DNA from: Cavenderia fasciculata
Taxonomy: Eukaryota; Evosea; Eumycetozoa; Acytosteliales; Cavenderiaceae
Assembly (NCBI RefSeq): GCF_000203815.1
Contig: NW_004457737.1
Coordinates: 434,001-498,000 of the forward strand
Reading direction: 5' to 3'
DNA length: 64,000 nucleotides
The translations under genes were made by a program, and so were the position numbers. How positions within the stretch are numbered: the stretch's first letter is position 1; every line of letters starts with the position of its first letter. The notes beneath the pieces were generated by a model that saw only the letters and a list, made by a program, of their open reading frames with translations, made no database searches and was not told the DNA's origin. This document shows positions 24,514 through 36,824 of this stretch, one piece after another.

Positions 24514-25499
24514 ACTAAGAATACATTATCAAATAATAATAATAATAATAATAGTAATAATAATTAATAATAATACGATGCACAGCCAAATACCATTTTT
24601 CCCCAACCAAAACCAAAACCAAAACCCCCTCCAAAAACAAAAATGCAGTAGTAATAATAATAATTACCAATTTATTTATTATTTATATAATATTATCCAA
24701 ATCCTTCCAAAAACACAACAAACATTAATAAATCTAATTATTAGATAAATTTTAGATAAAAAAAAAATATAAAGATAGTTAGTGATCGTTGAGTCTAGAT
24801 AGAGATAGATAGATCGATCGATAGTTATTTATATTGAGTCATAATGATGGTTAGCGGGATGTGATCACAACACAACATAACATTACCAATTTTGGGCATT
24901 ACAAAAATCCGACGTTGAAAATCGGCAAACGTGGTCAAATGGATGATGCAATGAGAGCTGAGCTCCTCCAATTTGGATTTTTTGGCCCAAAAAACAGACC
25001 TGCACAACCGAATACACCTTATAGAAAATTAAAAGTAAAGAGCCTTTTCCGAACCTCGCCCATCTTCACATGGATTACATTCATTATTGTTCATTCATAC
25101 ATCATATTACTACACAATAGTTAATTAACTTTTAACTATCCCTACAAAACAACTACAACAACACGTACTTTTAAGTTTTGTTGTTGTCTTTACCATTTTT
25201 ATTGGTGTGTATAAGTTTTCGGGAGAAAACGCCTAACGAGCAAAGAGAAAGAAAGTTTAAATTAAACAACCACCACCTTTCTCCTTCAACTCCCTCTTCC
25301 TTAGTTAGCTCAGTTCAATTTCAAAAAGACACAACTTTGTAGGAATAGGACTAAACATATATATATAATCTATATTTGTACAATTATAAACTATTATTAA
25401 TATTAGTAGTAAAAAGTATTAGTAATAGTAACAACAACAATAGTAATAGTAATAATACACAAGTAATAGTAGTAGTAGTACAATACTTAACAGTTTACA
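24514..25499. other. intergenic region with a weak 87-residue ORF
   Basis: Contains the glnA3 3' region and the upstream region of the MFS gene. An ORF at 24861-25124 (+) has no recognised domain, has an AT-poor middle and a self-complementary stretch (TTTTTTGGCCCAAAAAA near 24979), and may be chance. TAG/TAA runs precede the MFS start. Confidence 0.4.
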
Positions 25500-27134
25500 A
25501 TGTCATTACAATACTCAAAAGATGACATTGAAAGAGTCAATAATGGGGCATCATATAATCGATATACTCTAAATGATGAAGACGATGACTTGTTACCAAA
25601 ACCAGCACATGGTTCACAAGTACACCCAGTTCAACCGAGCAACAAATATGCAATGTATATAAATCTGATGGTCCTGACCGTCTTTCTTCAAAGTATAGGT
25701 TTCACTGTGATGATGCCATCAATGTTTGATTATCTTAAATATGTATGTCAAAACCATAGATTATTAATGTACACTACTCATTCATTGTGTATACACAAGT
25801 ATTAGCTTTTATACTTATTTCTATTTTGATTTTCAATTTTGTAGATAGATCCATCATTTGGACAATATAATGGATGGATTATAGCATGTTATAGTGCAGG
25901 ACAATTCATAGCATCACCGTTGTTTGGATGGTGGTCTAATCGTAGACCGACACGTGAACCATTGGTCATTTCAATTGTCATTTCAATGATTGGTAATATT
26001 TTGTACGCTGTGTGCTATCTCTTTGGATCAAAGGCCGTCTTTATTATGGCTGTTGCCCGTTTTATCGTCGGGTTTGGTGCAGGTAACGTGTCGGTGTGTA
26101 GAGCATTTGCATCGGAAAAGTCTGATATCTCCAACAAGACAACTACGATGGGCAAGATGTCGGGTGCACAAGGTGTCGGTTTTGTACTCGGTCCAGGTAT
26201 TGGGTTCTTGATGGCATACCTTCATGCTCAAAAGGGACAGTTCCTATTCAACCAATACACAGCACCCGCCTATTTATCGGTGGTTACTGCTGCATTTAAC
26301 ATTCTCATACTACTCATTAAATTTGATCCACCTCGTGAAGACAAGAAGAGTGCCGGCGAGGAAACCAAACCATTACTCGGAGGTGACGTTGAAGAGGACG
26401 GAGCATCGGTTGGCACACCCATTAAAAAGGCACATAACGAGACACTCCCCATCTTTGTATCAATCTATTTGTTTGCAGTGGTCATTTCAATCTTTGCAGT
26501 GTTTGAAACGATCCTCACCGAGATGACGGCCAAAGACTATAATTGGCAAGTCAAAGCAAACGGATTTATTTTGGGCGGTACTGGTATCTTGTCGGTGGCC
26601 GTCTTTATCATCATCGCTATGCCATTTATCAAAAAGATCGATGATCGAAAGACTGCCCTCTTTGGATTCTTGAGTCTTTTCATTGCACTCTTGTTGCTCG
26701 CCAACTATGGTGCACCCTTCCATTGGGAGAATTCACTTCCCAAGTGGCAGTTCTTCCTCGGCTCGGTGTTTGTCTCGATTGGCTACCCCATCGCCTCGTC
26801 ACTCATCTATGCCATCTTTTCAAAGGTTCTCAACCCCAAGTTGCAAGGTACCAAGATGGGCTGGCTCACTGCCGGTGGCTCCTTGGCCCGTATGCTCGGA
26901 CCCATCTGGGCACAATCCATTTGGAACTATAAAGCAGACACAAGCCCTACTCTTGGTGGAGAGGTCCTATTCTTTACCACTGCAGGTATTGCCCTATCTG
27001 GTTTCGTCGTCCTCTTGGCATTCTATCGAAAACTTTCACCTCATCCAGATTATGTTGTTCCCATCTTACAACAGAAACCACCAACCTCGACCCCAACAAC
27101 TCCAACAACAACAGCTACCGAAACTTCTCATTAA
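25500..27134 (+). CDS. mfsd8: MFS transporter, MFSD8/CLN7-like
   Basis: Two exons (25500-25742 and 25845-27134), in phase, encode about 510 residues. After an acidic N-terminal tail there are 12 hydrophobic segments. Blocks aligning with human CLN7 include QSIGFTVMMPSMFDYLKY, GWIIACYSAGQFIASPLFG, a WWSNRRPTREPLVIS loop, ARFIVGFGAGNVSVCRAFAS and, near the C-terminus, GYPIASSLIYAIFSKVL with KMGWLTAGGSLARMLGP. The acidic N-tail contains a dileucine (DEDDDLLP), similar to lysosomal sorting signals. The known homologue is a lysosomal membrane chloride channel/transporter linked to neuronal ceroid lipofuscinosis; the substrate here is inferred only. The Pro/Thr-rich C-tail is probably cytosolic. 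Confidence 0.85.
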
Positions 27135-27415
27135 AGACTATATCATTTATCACTTTTTTTCCCAATATACAATATATATATAATATATATAGAATACTTT
27201 TGTAAATTAGATGGAACATACTTGTTTAGGATTTTATGTGTCGTTGTCTTTAAATTTCCCTCTTTTTTTTTTTTTTTTAAAGTTGAAGATGACAATGATG
27301 ATTCATTATTTGGTTGATTATTAAATAAGTTTTATATATATATAAATATAGAAGTATAGAATATAGAGTCGATTACACATATGTTAAGTTTGTTTGTTCA
27401 TATAGGAATAGACAA

Positions 27416-27854
27416 ATGAGTAATAGACAACGTGGTGGTAGTGTGATTACACCTCCGTCAAGAGGTGGAGGAGGTACAAGTACACCAAACACAGCAACAC
27501 CAACCATCAACAAATACCAACAATATGGCTTTTTAGAGGATGACAATGATGTAGAGGACGATAGTTTCTTTCATCAAGACGAATCATTTGATACCAACCC
27601 AGACCCAAATACAACTGCAATCTATCAACAAACACCTGTCAAAAAGTTGAATGGTATTACTTCTCCTACTCCATTTAAACAAAGTACTACTGCTACTCCA
27701 AAACAACAACAACAACAACATCAACAACAACCATCATCATTATACTCTTCATCTTCATCTGCTGCTGCTGCTGCTGCTTCAGCTGTCAAAAAACAATCAA
27801 CGACAACGACATCATCATCATCATCATTGTCATCATCAAGTGTAAATAGAAATG

Positions 27855-27918
<64 letters not shown>

Positions 27919-30900
27919 GAAAGAAAAGACTACAAATCAAGTTGTAAATATTGTAAATGATAAATTGGGATATACAGATAACAAGTATAATGGATCTGAT
28001 CATAATAATCATAGTCATAGTTATGATAGTAGTGCTGCAACGAGTAGTGGTAGTAGTAATAGAAGTAATAATGGATCAATGAATGGAACAACAACATCAC
28101 TTGATGATTTGGACCAAATGACACCTACTTTGAAAGAGTTGCATGAAGCTGTAGAGAGTTACAAAAAGGAGAATATATCACTCAAGTTGCAATTGTACCA
28201 TTTCATTGGAGAGGGTAGGGAACCTGACGAAGACAGCGAGTTGGCGCAAGAGATGAGCCTCAAAACTGCCGAGATTGAAGAGTTGCAGAGACTTATTATG
28301 AAACTAAAGCAGATGTTGGTGGCCAACGCCGACCAAATGAGTCAATGCATATGTGACTTTGGAAACAAGGTGCCACAACCACAGCAGGTGTTTGTGCCAG
28401 CGACATCGGGATCATCAGACCACTTGTTGGTACAACAACTGCGAGATGAAAAGGCAAGGTTAGAAGGCGAGATGAAACGTCTTCAAGATCAATTGGCAAC
28501 CCTAAGATTGGACTTGGATCAAGAGAGATTGCAAAACCAACAACTGCGACAAAAGTTGATGATGCAGTCGAGTGTAGTACAGCAGCAGCCAATTGTGCAG
28601 CCGGGAAATGACAGACTGTACGAGTCGATGTTGGCCGACCACAAACTGCGCTATGAAGTGTTGCAACAGGCCAAGTCGGACGAGACCAAGTTGCTGGGCG
28701 ACCGAAACCAGCAGTTGGAGCGTATCATTGACCAGTTGAAAAAGGATAATGACGAGCTGTGGCGCAAGAACCAGCAGCAGCAAATGTCCGCGAGTCGCGT
28801 GACTGTTGACTCGGAGGGAGAGGTGAAACGGTTGGCTGCGCAGGTGGGCGATCTCCGCGCCAAGCTGGAAGAGGCCAAGTTCCACAACGACGAGTACAAG
28901 AGACTGTTGGACGACCTCAAAGGCAAGAGTGACGACATGCGTGCGCGACACGAGTCGGTGCGTCGCGAGAACGACGACTTTAAGCGTATCTATGACGAGA
29001 CGAGCCAGCGTTACGAGGACCTGCGAAAGATGAACGACGACATGCGCCGCCAAATTGACGAGCGTGACTATATCATCCAGAATCTCGAGCGGTCGCTGCA
29101 GCAGCGTGACGCAGACATCAACTCGCTCAACATGACCATATCGATGCTCAGGGACGAGCTTGACCACGCACATGACCAAGACGCGAGATTGCGTGCCGAA
29201 GAAATCACTGCTCTGCGTGCACAGATCAAGCGACTCAAAGACAAGGCTGAAGAGTTTACTTTGCACGACACTGACCTCACCATTAAAAACAACCAACTGC
29301 AAACCGAGACACAACAAGCCAAGACAGAATGTAATCAACTCAGGGTGGATAATCAACAACTTAAAATGGACGTTCAACAAACAAAAAGTGAAAATGGTCA
29401 ACTCAAGATGGACCAACAACAAGCACAATTGGAAATCAAACAACTTAAATCAGACGTTCAAAAGGTTAGATTAGACTATCAACATATTCGTAGCGAGTAT
29501 GATCATTTGGATCAAGAGATTATACAGGTCAAAGATGAGAATCATCAGATTAAACTTGATGCTCAACAGGCCAAATCTCAAGTCACCACACTTGGCAATG
29601 AAAACAACAAGATGAAACTTGAAAACCAACAGTTGCGTCTGGATTTAAATGGAGTTGGTAATTTGGTCAATCTGATGAAAGGCGAGAGACAACAATTAGA
29701 GGGACAACTTGAAAAGTTTAGAATTGAAAACTTTGAAGCTAACCGTGCACTTGATAAGATGGAAACGTCGTATCGCGAACTACAGAGCAAGGCTAGCGAG
29801 TTTATGAAAAAGAAACAACAGGCAACAAGTTCGACCTTTTTAGAGAGTGAAGCGATCATGGAAGGATACAGAAATCAAATAGACAGTCTCAATAGAAACC
29901 TTGGAGATAGAAATAAGCAGTTGGATGATAGCGTCGAGAGATACAGAAAGCTAGAGGAAAATGTTAGAAAGCAAATGACAGAAAGTAAAGAAAAGAGACA
30001 ACAATTGGAGGAGACTATAGAACATTATCGTGCCTACTCTAGACAATGTCTTGAACAAGTGATTGAAAAGATTGATCTAGAGTTGGGTGTTGATGACAAT
30101 CACAAGGAAATCGAGTCACGTGGAATGAATAATGTAAAGGTTGAAGAATTGCAGTCACGAGTACTCGACAAGATCGATCTCTTGCAAATGACAACTAGAC
30201 AATTATTAGAGCAAACTATTCAAGAATGTGATACAAAGATTCAAGAGAAATTGAAAATCATCAATGAAATTGTAAATGTGAGAACCAATCATTTATTAGA
30301 TTTGGAAAATAGTTTAAATAGTATTCAAATTCAACAAGATCAACATGAACGTCAAAGTCAACAACAACATAAGATTAATGGTCAACAACAAAATAATAAT
30401 AATAATAATATTGAATTAAATCAAAAGATTATTGGATTGGAAAGATCATTACAATTAAAATCAAAGGAATTAATGGATCAAGAGGAATTACAGAGACAAG
30501 ATATTAATCGTATAGAATCAGAACATAATAGTAAGATTCAACAATTAAAGTATCATTATGAAATTCAATTACAATCAAATCAAAAACAATTTGAAGAACA
30601 ACATAAACAACTTTTAAAACAAACTCAACAACAACAACTACAACAGGGCAAGGTACAATCACCTCATACATTGGCACTTGATACTATTGATTTACAACCA
30701 AGAAATACTACACCATCTTTATACTCTTCTCTTTATTCATCGCAAATGCAATTACCGTCCACTCCAACCACTGCAGCATCGACTCAATCACCCATCACTG
30801 TTGGTTCATTGATTGTTCCAACCACCCCTTCTCCTACCAACTACAATTTCACATTTGATGATAAAGATGCAATCAATCGTTTATTACAAGGAAACCCTTC

Positions 30901-32062
30901 ACAAAATCAACAATTAATTCAATACCTCCTAACTCAACATCAACAATTATTAAATGGTAATATATATATGAATAATAATAATATAATAATAATTATTAAT
31001 TCTATATATTTTTATATTTTAGAAAATCAATCATTAAAACAAGATATTGAAAAAGTAGATGAAAAGATTAAAGAAGTAAAATCAAATATACCTAAACCAT
31101 CAATCAAGATCCCTTCACCATCCAAAGATTTGGCACTTCGTACCTCTAAATCTGTAGATTTACAATCATCTGCATTGATCAAGGAACATTTTAACTTTTT
31201 AAATCAATTGGTTAAATCAGAGTATGTATATATAATAGAGTGAGAGAGAATATTAAAGATGGTTGGTTGGTTATTAATTATTTAATTTAATTATTTATTT
31301 AGATCGGCAGTATCACTCGAGAAACAAATACCAAACTTTAAAATTGGTATGAAGAATTTGATGAGAGATATGAAAAATATGGATACAAAGAAACAATTGT
31401 TGGTAATGGAATTAAGAAATAGATCCGATAAATTGGATGATGTTATGGATAGTTATAATGATTTACAAAAGAAATATGCAAATAGTAAAGGATCAATGTC
31501 CTCTTCATCGTCAACAACCGGGTCATCTTCTTCAACATCATCATCAAATAATAATAGACAACAACAACCATTTGACCATTCAATACAAACCTATCCATTG
31601 GGATCAACAACAACAACCACTTCAACTACAAGTACTACACCAAAATTCAATTATTTAACTTCAACTGCTTCCTCGATGAATAAGTTTAATTCAAATACTA
31701 CTGGACAACAACAACAACAACAACCATCACAACAACCTTCTTCTTCTTCTTTTTTGACAATGAACAATAACAAAGTACATTTCCAAGATAATATTGTAAC
31801 TACACCACTTTCTTCAACCAACAACAATTCATCCAGACCTAAAACAACTTCATCATCATCTTCCACCACCTCTTTTAGCGGCATTCCAAACAGCAGACAA
31901 ACAACCAATAATTTAATGAATCATACTACTACCACCAATACTAATAATCAACAACATCAACAACAACAAAATAACCAACAAGCATTGATAAATGCTCATC
32001 GAGAGGCACAAAAAAGTATATCTAGGATAAATAACAAGATTGATATGATTGATAAGAAATAA
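27416..32062 (+). CDS. cdk5rap2: CM1-motif centrosomal coiled-coil protein (CDK5RAP2/centrosomin-like)
   Basis: Exons 27416-30956, 31023-31221 and 31303-32062 join in phase to about 1499 residues. The N-terminus (1-230) is disordered, with poly-Ala, poly-Ser and a poly-Gln run of over 20. At about 237-260, LKELHEAVESYKKENISLKL followed by QLYHFI matches the CM1 motif of centrosomin/CDK5RAP2/Mto1 (family form: K-K-E-N-F-x-L-K-L-R-I-Y-F-L). CM1 recruits and activates gamma-tubulin complexes. Residues about 270-1000 form an almost unbroken coiled coil, followed by a Gln/Asn-rich region and a short coiled coil near SAVSLEKQIPNFK. Dictyostelium has a described CDK5RAP2 corona scaffold, and this is the likely orthologue. 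The call rests on the CM1 motif and the layout. Confidence 0.72.
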
Positions 32063-32116
32063 TAAATAAATATAAATATAATTACGTACATTTTAGATAC
32101 TTGATTTAACTTGATT

Positions 32117-32195
32117 GGTTCATGGAACAGTTGACATTAATCTTTTTGTTTTGATTACAATATGAAAGAGATTGATGCAAACTGTTCCATGAACC
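32117..32195. repeat. hairpin repeat, copy 1 (MITE-like or pre-miRNA-like)
   Basis: A 27-nt arm starting GGTTCATGGAACAGTT pairs with an arm ending AACTGTTCCATGAACC (24 of 27 positions, with a 2-nt internal mismatch), around a loop of about 25 nt. A second copy in the same orientation is at 34587-34671. It lies about 55 bp past the stop of the CM1 gene. Confidence 0.75.
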
Positions 32196-32264
32196 ATTAT
32201 GAATGATGAGAGTCACCAAAGAGATGAATGATTGATCCTACAATTTACAAGAAGAGAATGTTTT

Positions 32265-32505
32265 TTAATTGATTTGGACCTTTAGCCAAACTTTGGACGA
32301 CACCACTATCTTTAGAAATATTGAAGTGGTGCTTTGATCCTTTATGGGGATCAGCGATCCAATAACATTGGCCTTCGGAGCTATGATGACGACCTCATAC
32401 TTGAAGCCATGGCACTTGTGCTTTCCACTGTAGAGCTTTCTCTTTTTGATGTAACAGATCGGGCGACTTAAAGGGCAGAGTGGAATCAATAATCCCAACA
32501 ATCAT
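32265..32505 (-). mobile_element. DDE transposase fragment (IS5/Harbinger-like)
   Basis: Conceptual translation gives VGIIDST, then in another frame YSGKHKCHGFKYEVVIIAPK and VIGSLIPIK, then GSKHHFNISKDSGV. Y-S-G-K-x-K-x-H-x-x-K-Y-x-V following an IDST/IDGT aspartate is the pattern of DDE_Tnp_4/IS5-type DNA transposases. Only about 80 residues remain, with frame changes and without the N-terminal DNA-binding part or the last catalytic residue, so it is dead. I found no clear terminal inverted repeats at its ends. Confidence 0.6.
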
Positions 32506-32657
32506 CTATGGTTTGGTTTTGATTGGACAATTGAATGTATGAATGAAGATTCATTACCCTTTAATAACTCTAAAAAGATTATTGATTAAAATAAGAAAAC
32601 AAAAGAAAAAGAAAGTATCTTTTAACATACTATGTAAAAAGTATTGATACATTTTTA

Positions 32658-32800
32658 TCGGAGAGTTACCAACCTGTTGCTTTCAGTTGGAAATAGGTAA
32701 CTGACAACTCCGAGGACCACAAGAGCCAACCTTTTAAAAAAAAAAAATTTCTCCCCACCATCCAAACTCCCGCAAAGGAGCCTTTGCCAACATGTGTTGG
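32658..32800. other. cluster of palindromes 3' of the gene at 32822
   Basis: Three inverted repeats lie within 143 bp. 32658-32713 has TCGGAG+AGTTACC arms against GGTAACT+CTCCGA, with a 5-nt bulge. 32772-32787 is GCAAAGGAGCCTTTGC. 32787-32800 is CCAACATGTGTTGG, overlapping the previous one by a base. An A/T run lies between. It could be a structured RNA, a 3'-end element of the downstream minus gene, or debris of a mobile element. Confidence 0.5.
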
Positions 32801-32821
32801 AATAGATTTTTATTATTTGGA

Positions 32822-34312
32822 TCATCTTTGGAGTCTACTTTTTAAAAATTCATTCAGTTGGGTGATCTCTTCCTTCTGCATATAATCGTCGTCGTCATCA
32901 TCATAGGGATCATCAGAATAATCTTGTTGGTTGTCATCATCATCATCATCATCTTGGTCGTCGTCGTAGTCGTCTTCTTTTTCTTCTCCACCTCGGTATT
33001 GGATTTCGTTTCTGAGGGTAGCCAATTCTTTAAGGGTATCACAGACTTGACTGAGACGAACATTAAAGTTTGGGTTATGGTAAGAGACAAGCTCCAATAG
33101 ACTGGAGTGGAAATTACCCATCACACCGTCGTCGACCGAGTATCCCATGATGTGGTTGGTGGTGTGTCGTGAGAGAAGCCCTATGACCTCTGGGTAGAGC
33201 GTATGAATGTTGATGATAAAAGTCAGCGAATGGCCATGGACAATGAAATCATCGTACAGACGCTGGTGATCAGGATCTTGCTTGAGCATCTCTTGCGACA
33301 AGCTCGCACTTTCTAGTGATTCGTAATACGAGCGGAAAATATCGACCAAAATGGTAAATGCACGAGGATCGAATGTATATCCTGTCTGATGACCCTCGCG
33401 GATCAATCCTACGATCGCCTGAGCCAGTGCCAACTCTTGTTCGTGACCGCGCTTTAGGCAGTACCCGATCAGCGCCTCTCTCGTCTTGATCGTATTGATT
33501 CTGCTGGCCGGTCTCTCGGTGGTGCCTTGCTTTTCAATCTCTTGATCTGTCCAAGGTATGATTACATTATAGTCGAGCGACTCTTCAGACAAGAGTACAA
33601 GCCTGTTGATCATGCAAACAACCAAGAACCAATTTTGGTCAATGTTGGGAATGATATCGTTTTGGTTGACACCCATATCGGTTTGGTTGACATTGATGGT
33701 ATCTTGTCGAACATAGTTGCGAATGTCGGTCTCTAGATTGGTAAAGTCGTATCCTACAAAGGCTCCCCAATTCTTCAAATAGGCAATTGCCAATCGCAAG
33801 TTTAGACCAACCTCCAACCGCACCATCGTGTTTGTGCTGTACATTACCTCGTCCTTGACGAAAGTGATCGTTTTGATGACATCGTCCCATGCTGGCAGAG
33901 GAGGGCGTTGGCTTGTCAAATTGCGATGTGCCAAATACCGGTAAACCTCCAAGCAAATGACAATCATTCGTGATATTGTCGAGGAGAGTGTCTCTGCATT
34001 GGATGTCAGTTTTTGCTTTGACAACTCTTTCTTGAGACAATGTTTGCACTATCTTTTCTACCAAATCTAGTTGATTCAAATCTTCTCCTTGTCGATATAT
34101 CTTCTTGCCAAATCTCTCAATTGATTATATATTCTTTCCCAGCTCTGATTTAGATTATTATTATTATTATTATTGATAGTTGTATTTGATAATAATGATT
34201 GAACTGATTGAAATACTACTTGTATATTTGATGATTGTTGTTGATTAACATTATTATTATTATTGTTGTTATTGTAGTTGTTGTTATTGTTGTTATTATT
34301 ATTGTTGTTCAT
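32822..34312 (-). CDS. hypothetical protein with two apparent frame breaks near its N-terminus
   Basis: The long frame (stop at 32822, first in-frame ATG at 33967) is about 381 residues, with an ordered body (WDDVIKTITFVKDEVMYSTN, DQNWFLVVCMINRLVLL, TREALIGYCLKRGHEQELAL) and a poly-Asp/Glu tail before LNEFLKSRLQR. Upstream, an ATG at 34312 opens an Asn-rich N-terminus ending in LRDLARRYIDKEK. A second frame continues with DLNQLDLVEKIVQTLSQE, and a third joins the long frame. The text flows naturally across all three, but I can find no GT-AG introns at the joins (about 34085 and 34035). Either two small indels have damaged the gene, the sequence is wrong there, or translation starts at the inner ATG. 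I do not recognise the family. Confidence 0.5.
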
Positions 34313-34586
34313 TTAAAGGGTGTCATGTGAATAATAATCAACTAATTGTGAGAAGATCAGCCTGACCTCGGCCGACTCACGTCCTTAAAAATATTTATTT
34401 TAATTAATTATATATGATTTAAATACCTTGAGTTATAGAAATGCATAATAAGATCAACCTATAAATAAATATATAAATAAATAAATAATATATATATATC
34501 TCTATCTCTAATTCATTATAGTTACTATGATGTGATGAATGATTAACTTGTTGTTTGAATGAATCACCAATGTTCTTGTCTTGTTT

Positions 34587-34671
34587 GATTCACGGAACAG
34601 TTGACATCAATCTATTGTTGTTGTTTTGATTACAGTATGAAAGAGATATGATGCAAACTGTTCCATGAACC
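34587..34671. repeat. hairpin repeat, copy 2
   Basis: Second copy of the element at 32117-32195. The left arm starts GATTCACGGAACAGTT, the right arm ends AACTGTTCCATGAACC, and the loop is a few bases longer (extra TTG units). The right arms of the two copies are almost identical, while the left arm has two changes that weaken pairing. Confidence 0.75.
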
Positions 34672-35136
34672 AAAGTGGATTGTCATTGTCGTTGAATAAC
34701 CTATAGAATATTACCATTTTCGATAGTCTGTCAATCATTAGTGAATCTATAATTGGGATATGAATCGTAGAGCAGTGCCTCTGTATTGAACCTCATCAAA
34801 ATTATATTTAATATAATTACTAATAATCTGTATTGCTGTTCTAGTGCTGTAATCTCTTTAGTTCGTCAAGTTCATGTACATATATAGTTATATTTATCTC
34901 TATTGCTTATTCTTCTATCTCTTTATCAGATGATAATGGAGTGGACAAACAAGAAGTGAACGAGATTCAACCTTTGAAAATAAATGAAAGAAGTAGAGCG
35001 AACTCAACACCAAAATCATTTTGAAAGAACTACTTATTGTATTTTATTCCCAATATATATATTACCCATTCAAATAGAAAGAGATAGAGTAGAATAAGAA
35101 GAGAGAGAGAGAGAGGGAGAGAGAGAGGATAGAGAG
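34672..35136. other. intergenic spacer upstream of pex12
   Basis: AT-rich spacer ending in a GA-rich run just before the pex12 start codon. No gene is seen. Confidence 0.5.
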
Positions 35137-36824
35137 ATGTTTCTATTCAACTTTAATAATGGTGATCCGAATAGACCATCATTCTTTGAGATGTTTGCTC
35201 AGTATCAGATGATGCCGTCATTCAAACCTGCTCTAAAATATATCTTTACTGTATGTTGTTGTTGTTGTCGTTCAAGTAGACAGATACTCAGATAGAAAGA
35301 ATAATACTAATTGAAAAGTATAACTATAACAAACAGGTACTATCACAAAGGCATCCAAAGTTTGAATACGTTGTCAAATACAATGATGAATTCTTTTACT
35401 CTTTACTCTTGTTGTTGGAGTTTCATTATCTTAAATATTATGGTTTGTATTAGTAACTATCTATAACTATCTATAACAAATACTAATGTTATTTGCTTGA
35501 TATGTAGATGGATCATTCTCTGAAAACTTTTACAACTTAAAGAGAGTACAATCAGAGATGACAGGGAAACCTAGAAGAGCTATCCCTTTACTCACTAGAT
35601 TATTCCCATCATCCTCTTCATTCATTGCTCAAGCATTTGCAAAGTATTTGGCAGCTATAAAGAGACTAAGTATTCTAAATAATAATAATAATAATAATAA
35701 TGCTGGTGTACCAAGAAATAATATATCAAATGAAACAACAGGTTCATCTGGGTCTACTTCCAGTACTGGTTCGAATTCATCATCTTCTACAACAAGTGGT
35801 AGTAATGGTAGTGGAGGGGGATCAAATAGACATTCATCAATGATGATGATGATGATGCAATCAAATAATGATCAACCGGTCTCAAACAAACAAAAAAGAT
35901 TGGCTATTTTATATTTGGTATTGATACCTTATATTAAATCAAAATTGGATGAATGGTATAAAAGAGAATCTGATCCAATTAATATGTTGGGTTTAAATGA
36001 AGATGATGTAGATGAAGATGATGGTGTATGTATATCCAACCATTATCATCACTAATATTGTATTTATATTAATATTTAACATTATTCTATAGTCAATTAG
36101 AAAACCATTGAAAAAATCAATTAGAAGGTTATTTGTAAAAGTGTATCCATATATCAATGCATTTTACGAGGCTACCTTTTTCCTTTACCAAATACTCTAT
36201 CTATACGAATACACAAGTTATTACACTCCCTTTTTACATATCCAAAGAATTGTATTAAAACGTTTAACAAGACAAGATATTGTAATTATCAGAATACTCC
36301 TCCTTTTCATCCATCAATCAACTATTAATTATTTAATTATAAATATTTATTTATTTATTTAATTTAATTTATATTTATAGGAAACACATAATACAACAAT
36401 TGCAAATCGTAGAAATGAAAGATTGGCAGTTGTTAGAAATTGGCCACTACCAGGATTATTTATTCCAATTGTCAGTGTATTGGATAGTGTTTTGGATTAT
36501 TCTAAATTTATATTGCCAGCATCGGTATTTCTATTTAAATCGTTGGAGTGGTGGTACTCTGAGAATAGAATATCATCGCCATCGGTACCAGTCCCACCAC
36601 CTCCAGCTCCACCCAAACCAGCTGTCGGAGGATTGGCAGTGCCACAAGACAAACAACAATGTCCACTCTGTCTCCAGCCCCGTACCAACCCAGCCATCTG
36701 TGGAAGTGGCTTTGTATTTTGTTATCCTTGTATATTCAACTATGTCCAACAACACTCTAAATGTCCAATCACTTATATCCCAACTACCACAGATCAACTT
36801 CGTAAAATATATGAAACCATGTAG
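35137..36824 (+). CDS. pex12: peroxin-12 (PEX12)
   Basis: Five exons (35137-35250, 35337-35442, 35508-36025, 36093-36281, 36381-36824), in phase throughout, encode about 456 residues. The start MFLFNFNNGDPNRPSFFEMF fits PEX12 (PSxFE near the N-terminus). The central Pex2/Pex12 domain includes KRLAILYLVLIPYIKSKLDE, the YPYINAFYEATFFLYQILYL segment and WPLPGLFIPI. The C-terminal RING reads CPLCLQPRTNP, GFVFCYPCIFNYV and KCPITYIP, with the reduced ligand set typical of PEX12. It belongs to the PEX2/PEX10/PEX12 ubiquitin ligase in the peroxisomal membrane that recycles PEX5. Lineage-specific Asn/Ser/Gly/Met insertions lie in the middle of exon 3. Confidence 0.93.

Noticed and set aside
24861-25124. 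87-codon ORF between glnA3 and the MFS gene
   Set aside because: No domain, no codon bias like its neighbours, and a competing ORF on the other strand; not strong enough for a gene call.
28502-29443. 313-codon minus-strand ORF opposite the CM1 coiled-coil gene
   Set aside because: Shadow of the heptad-rich coding strand.
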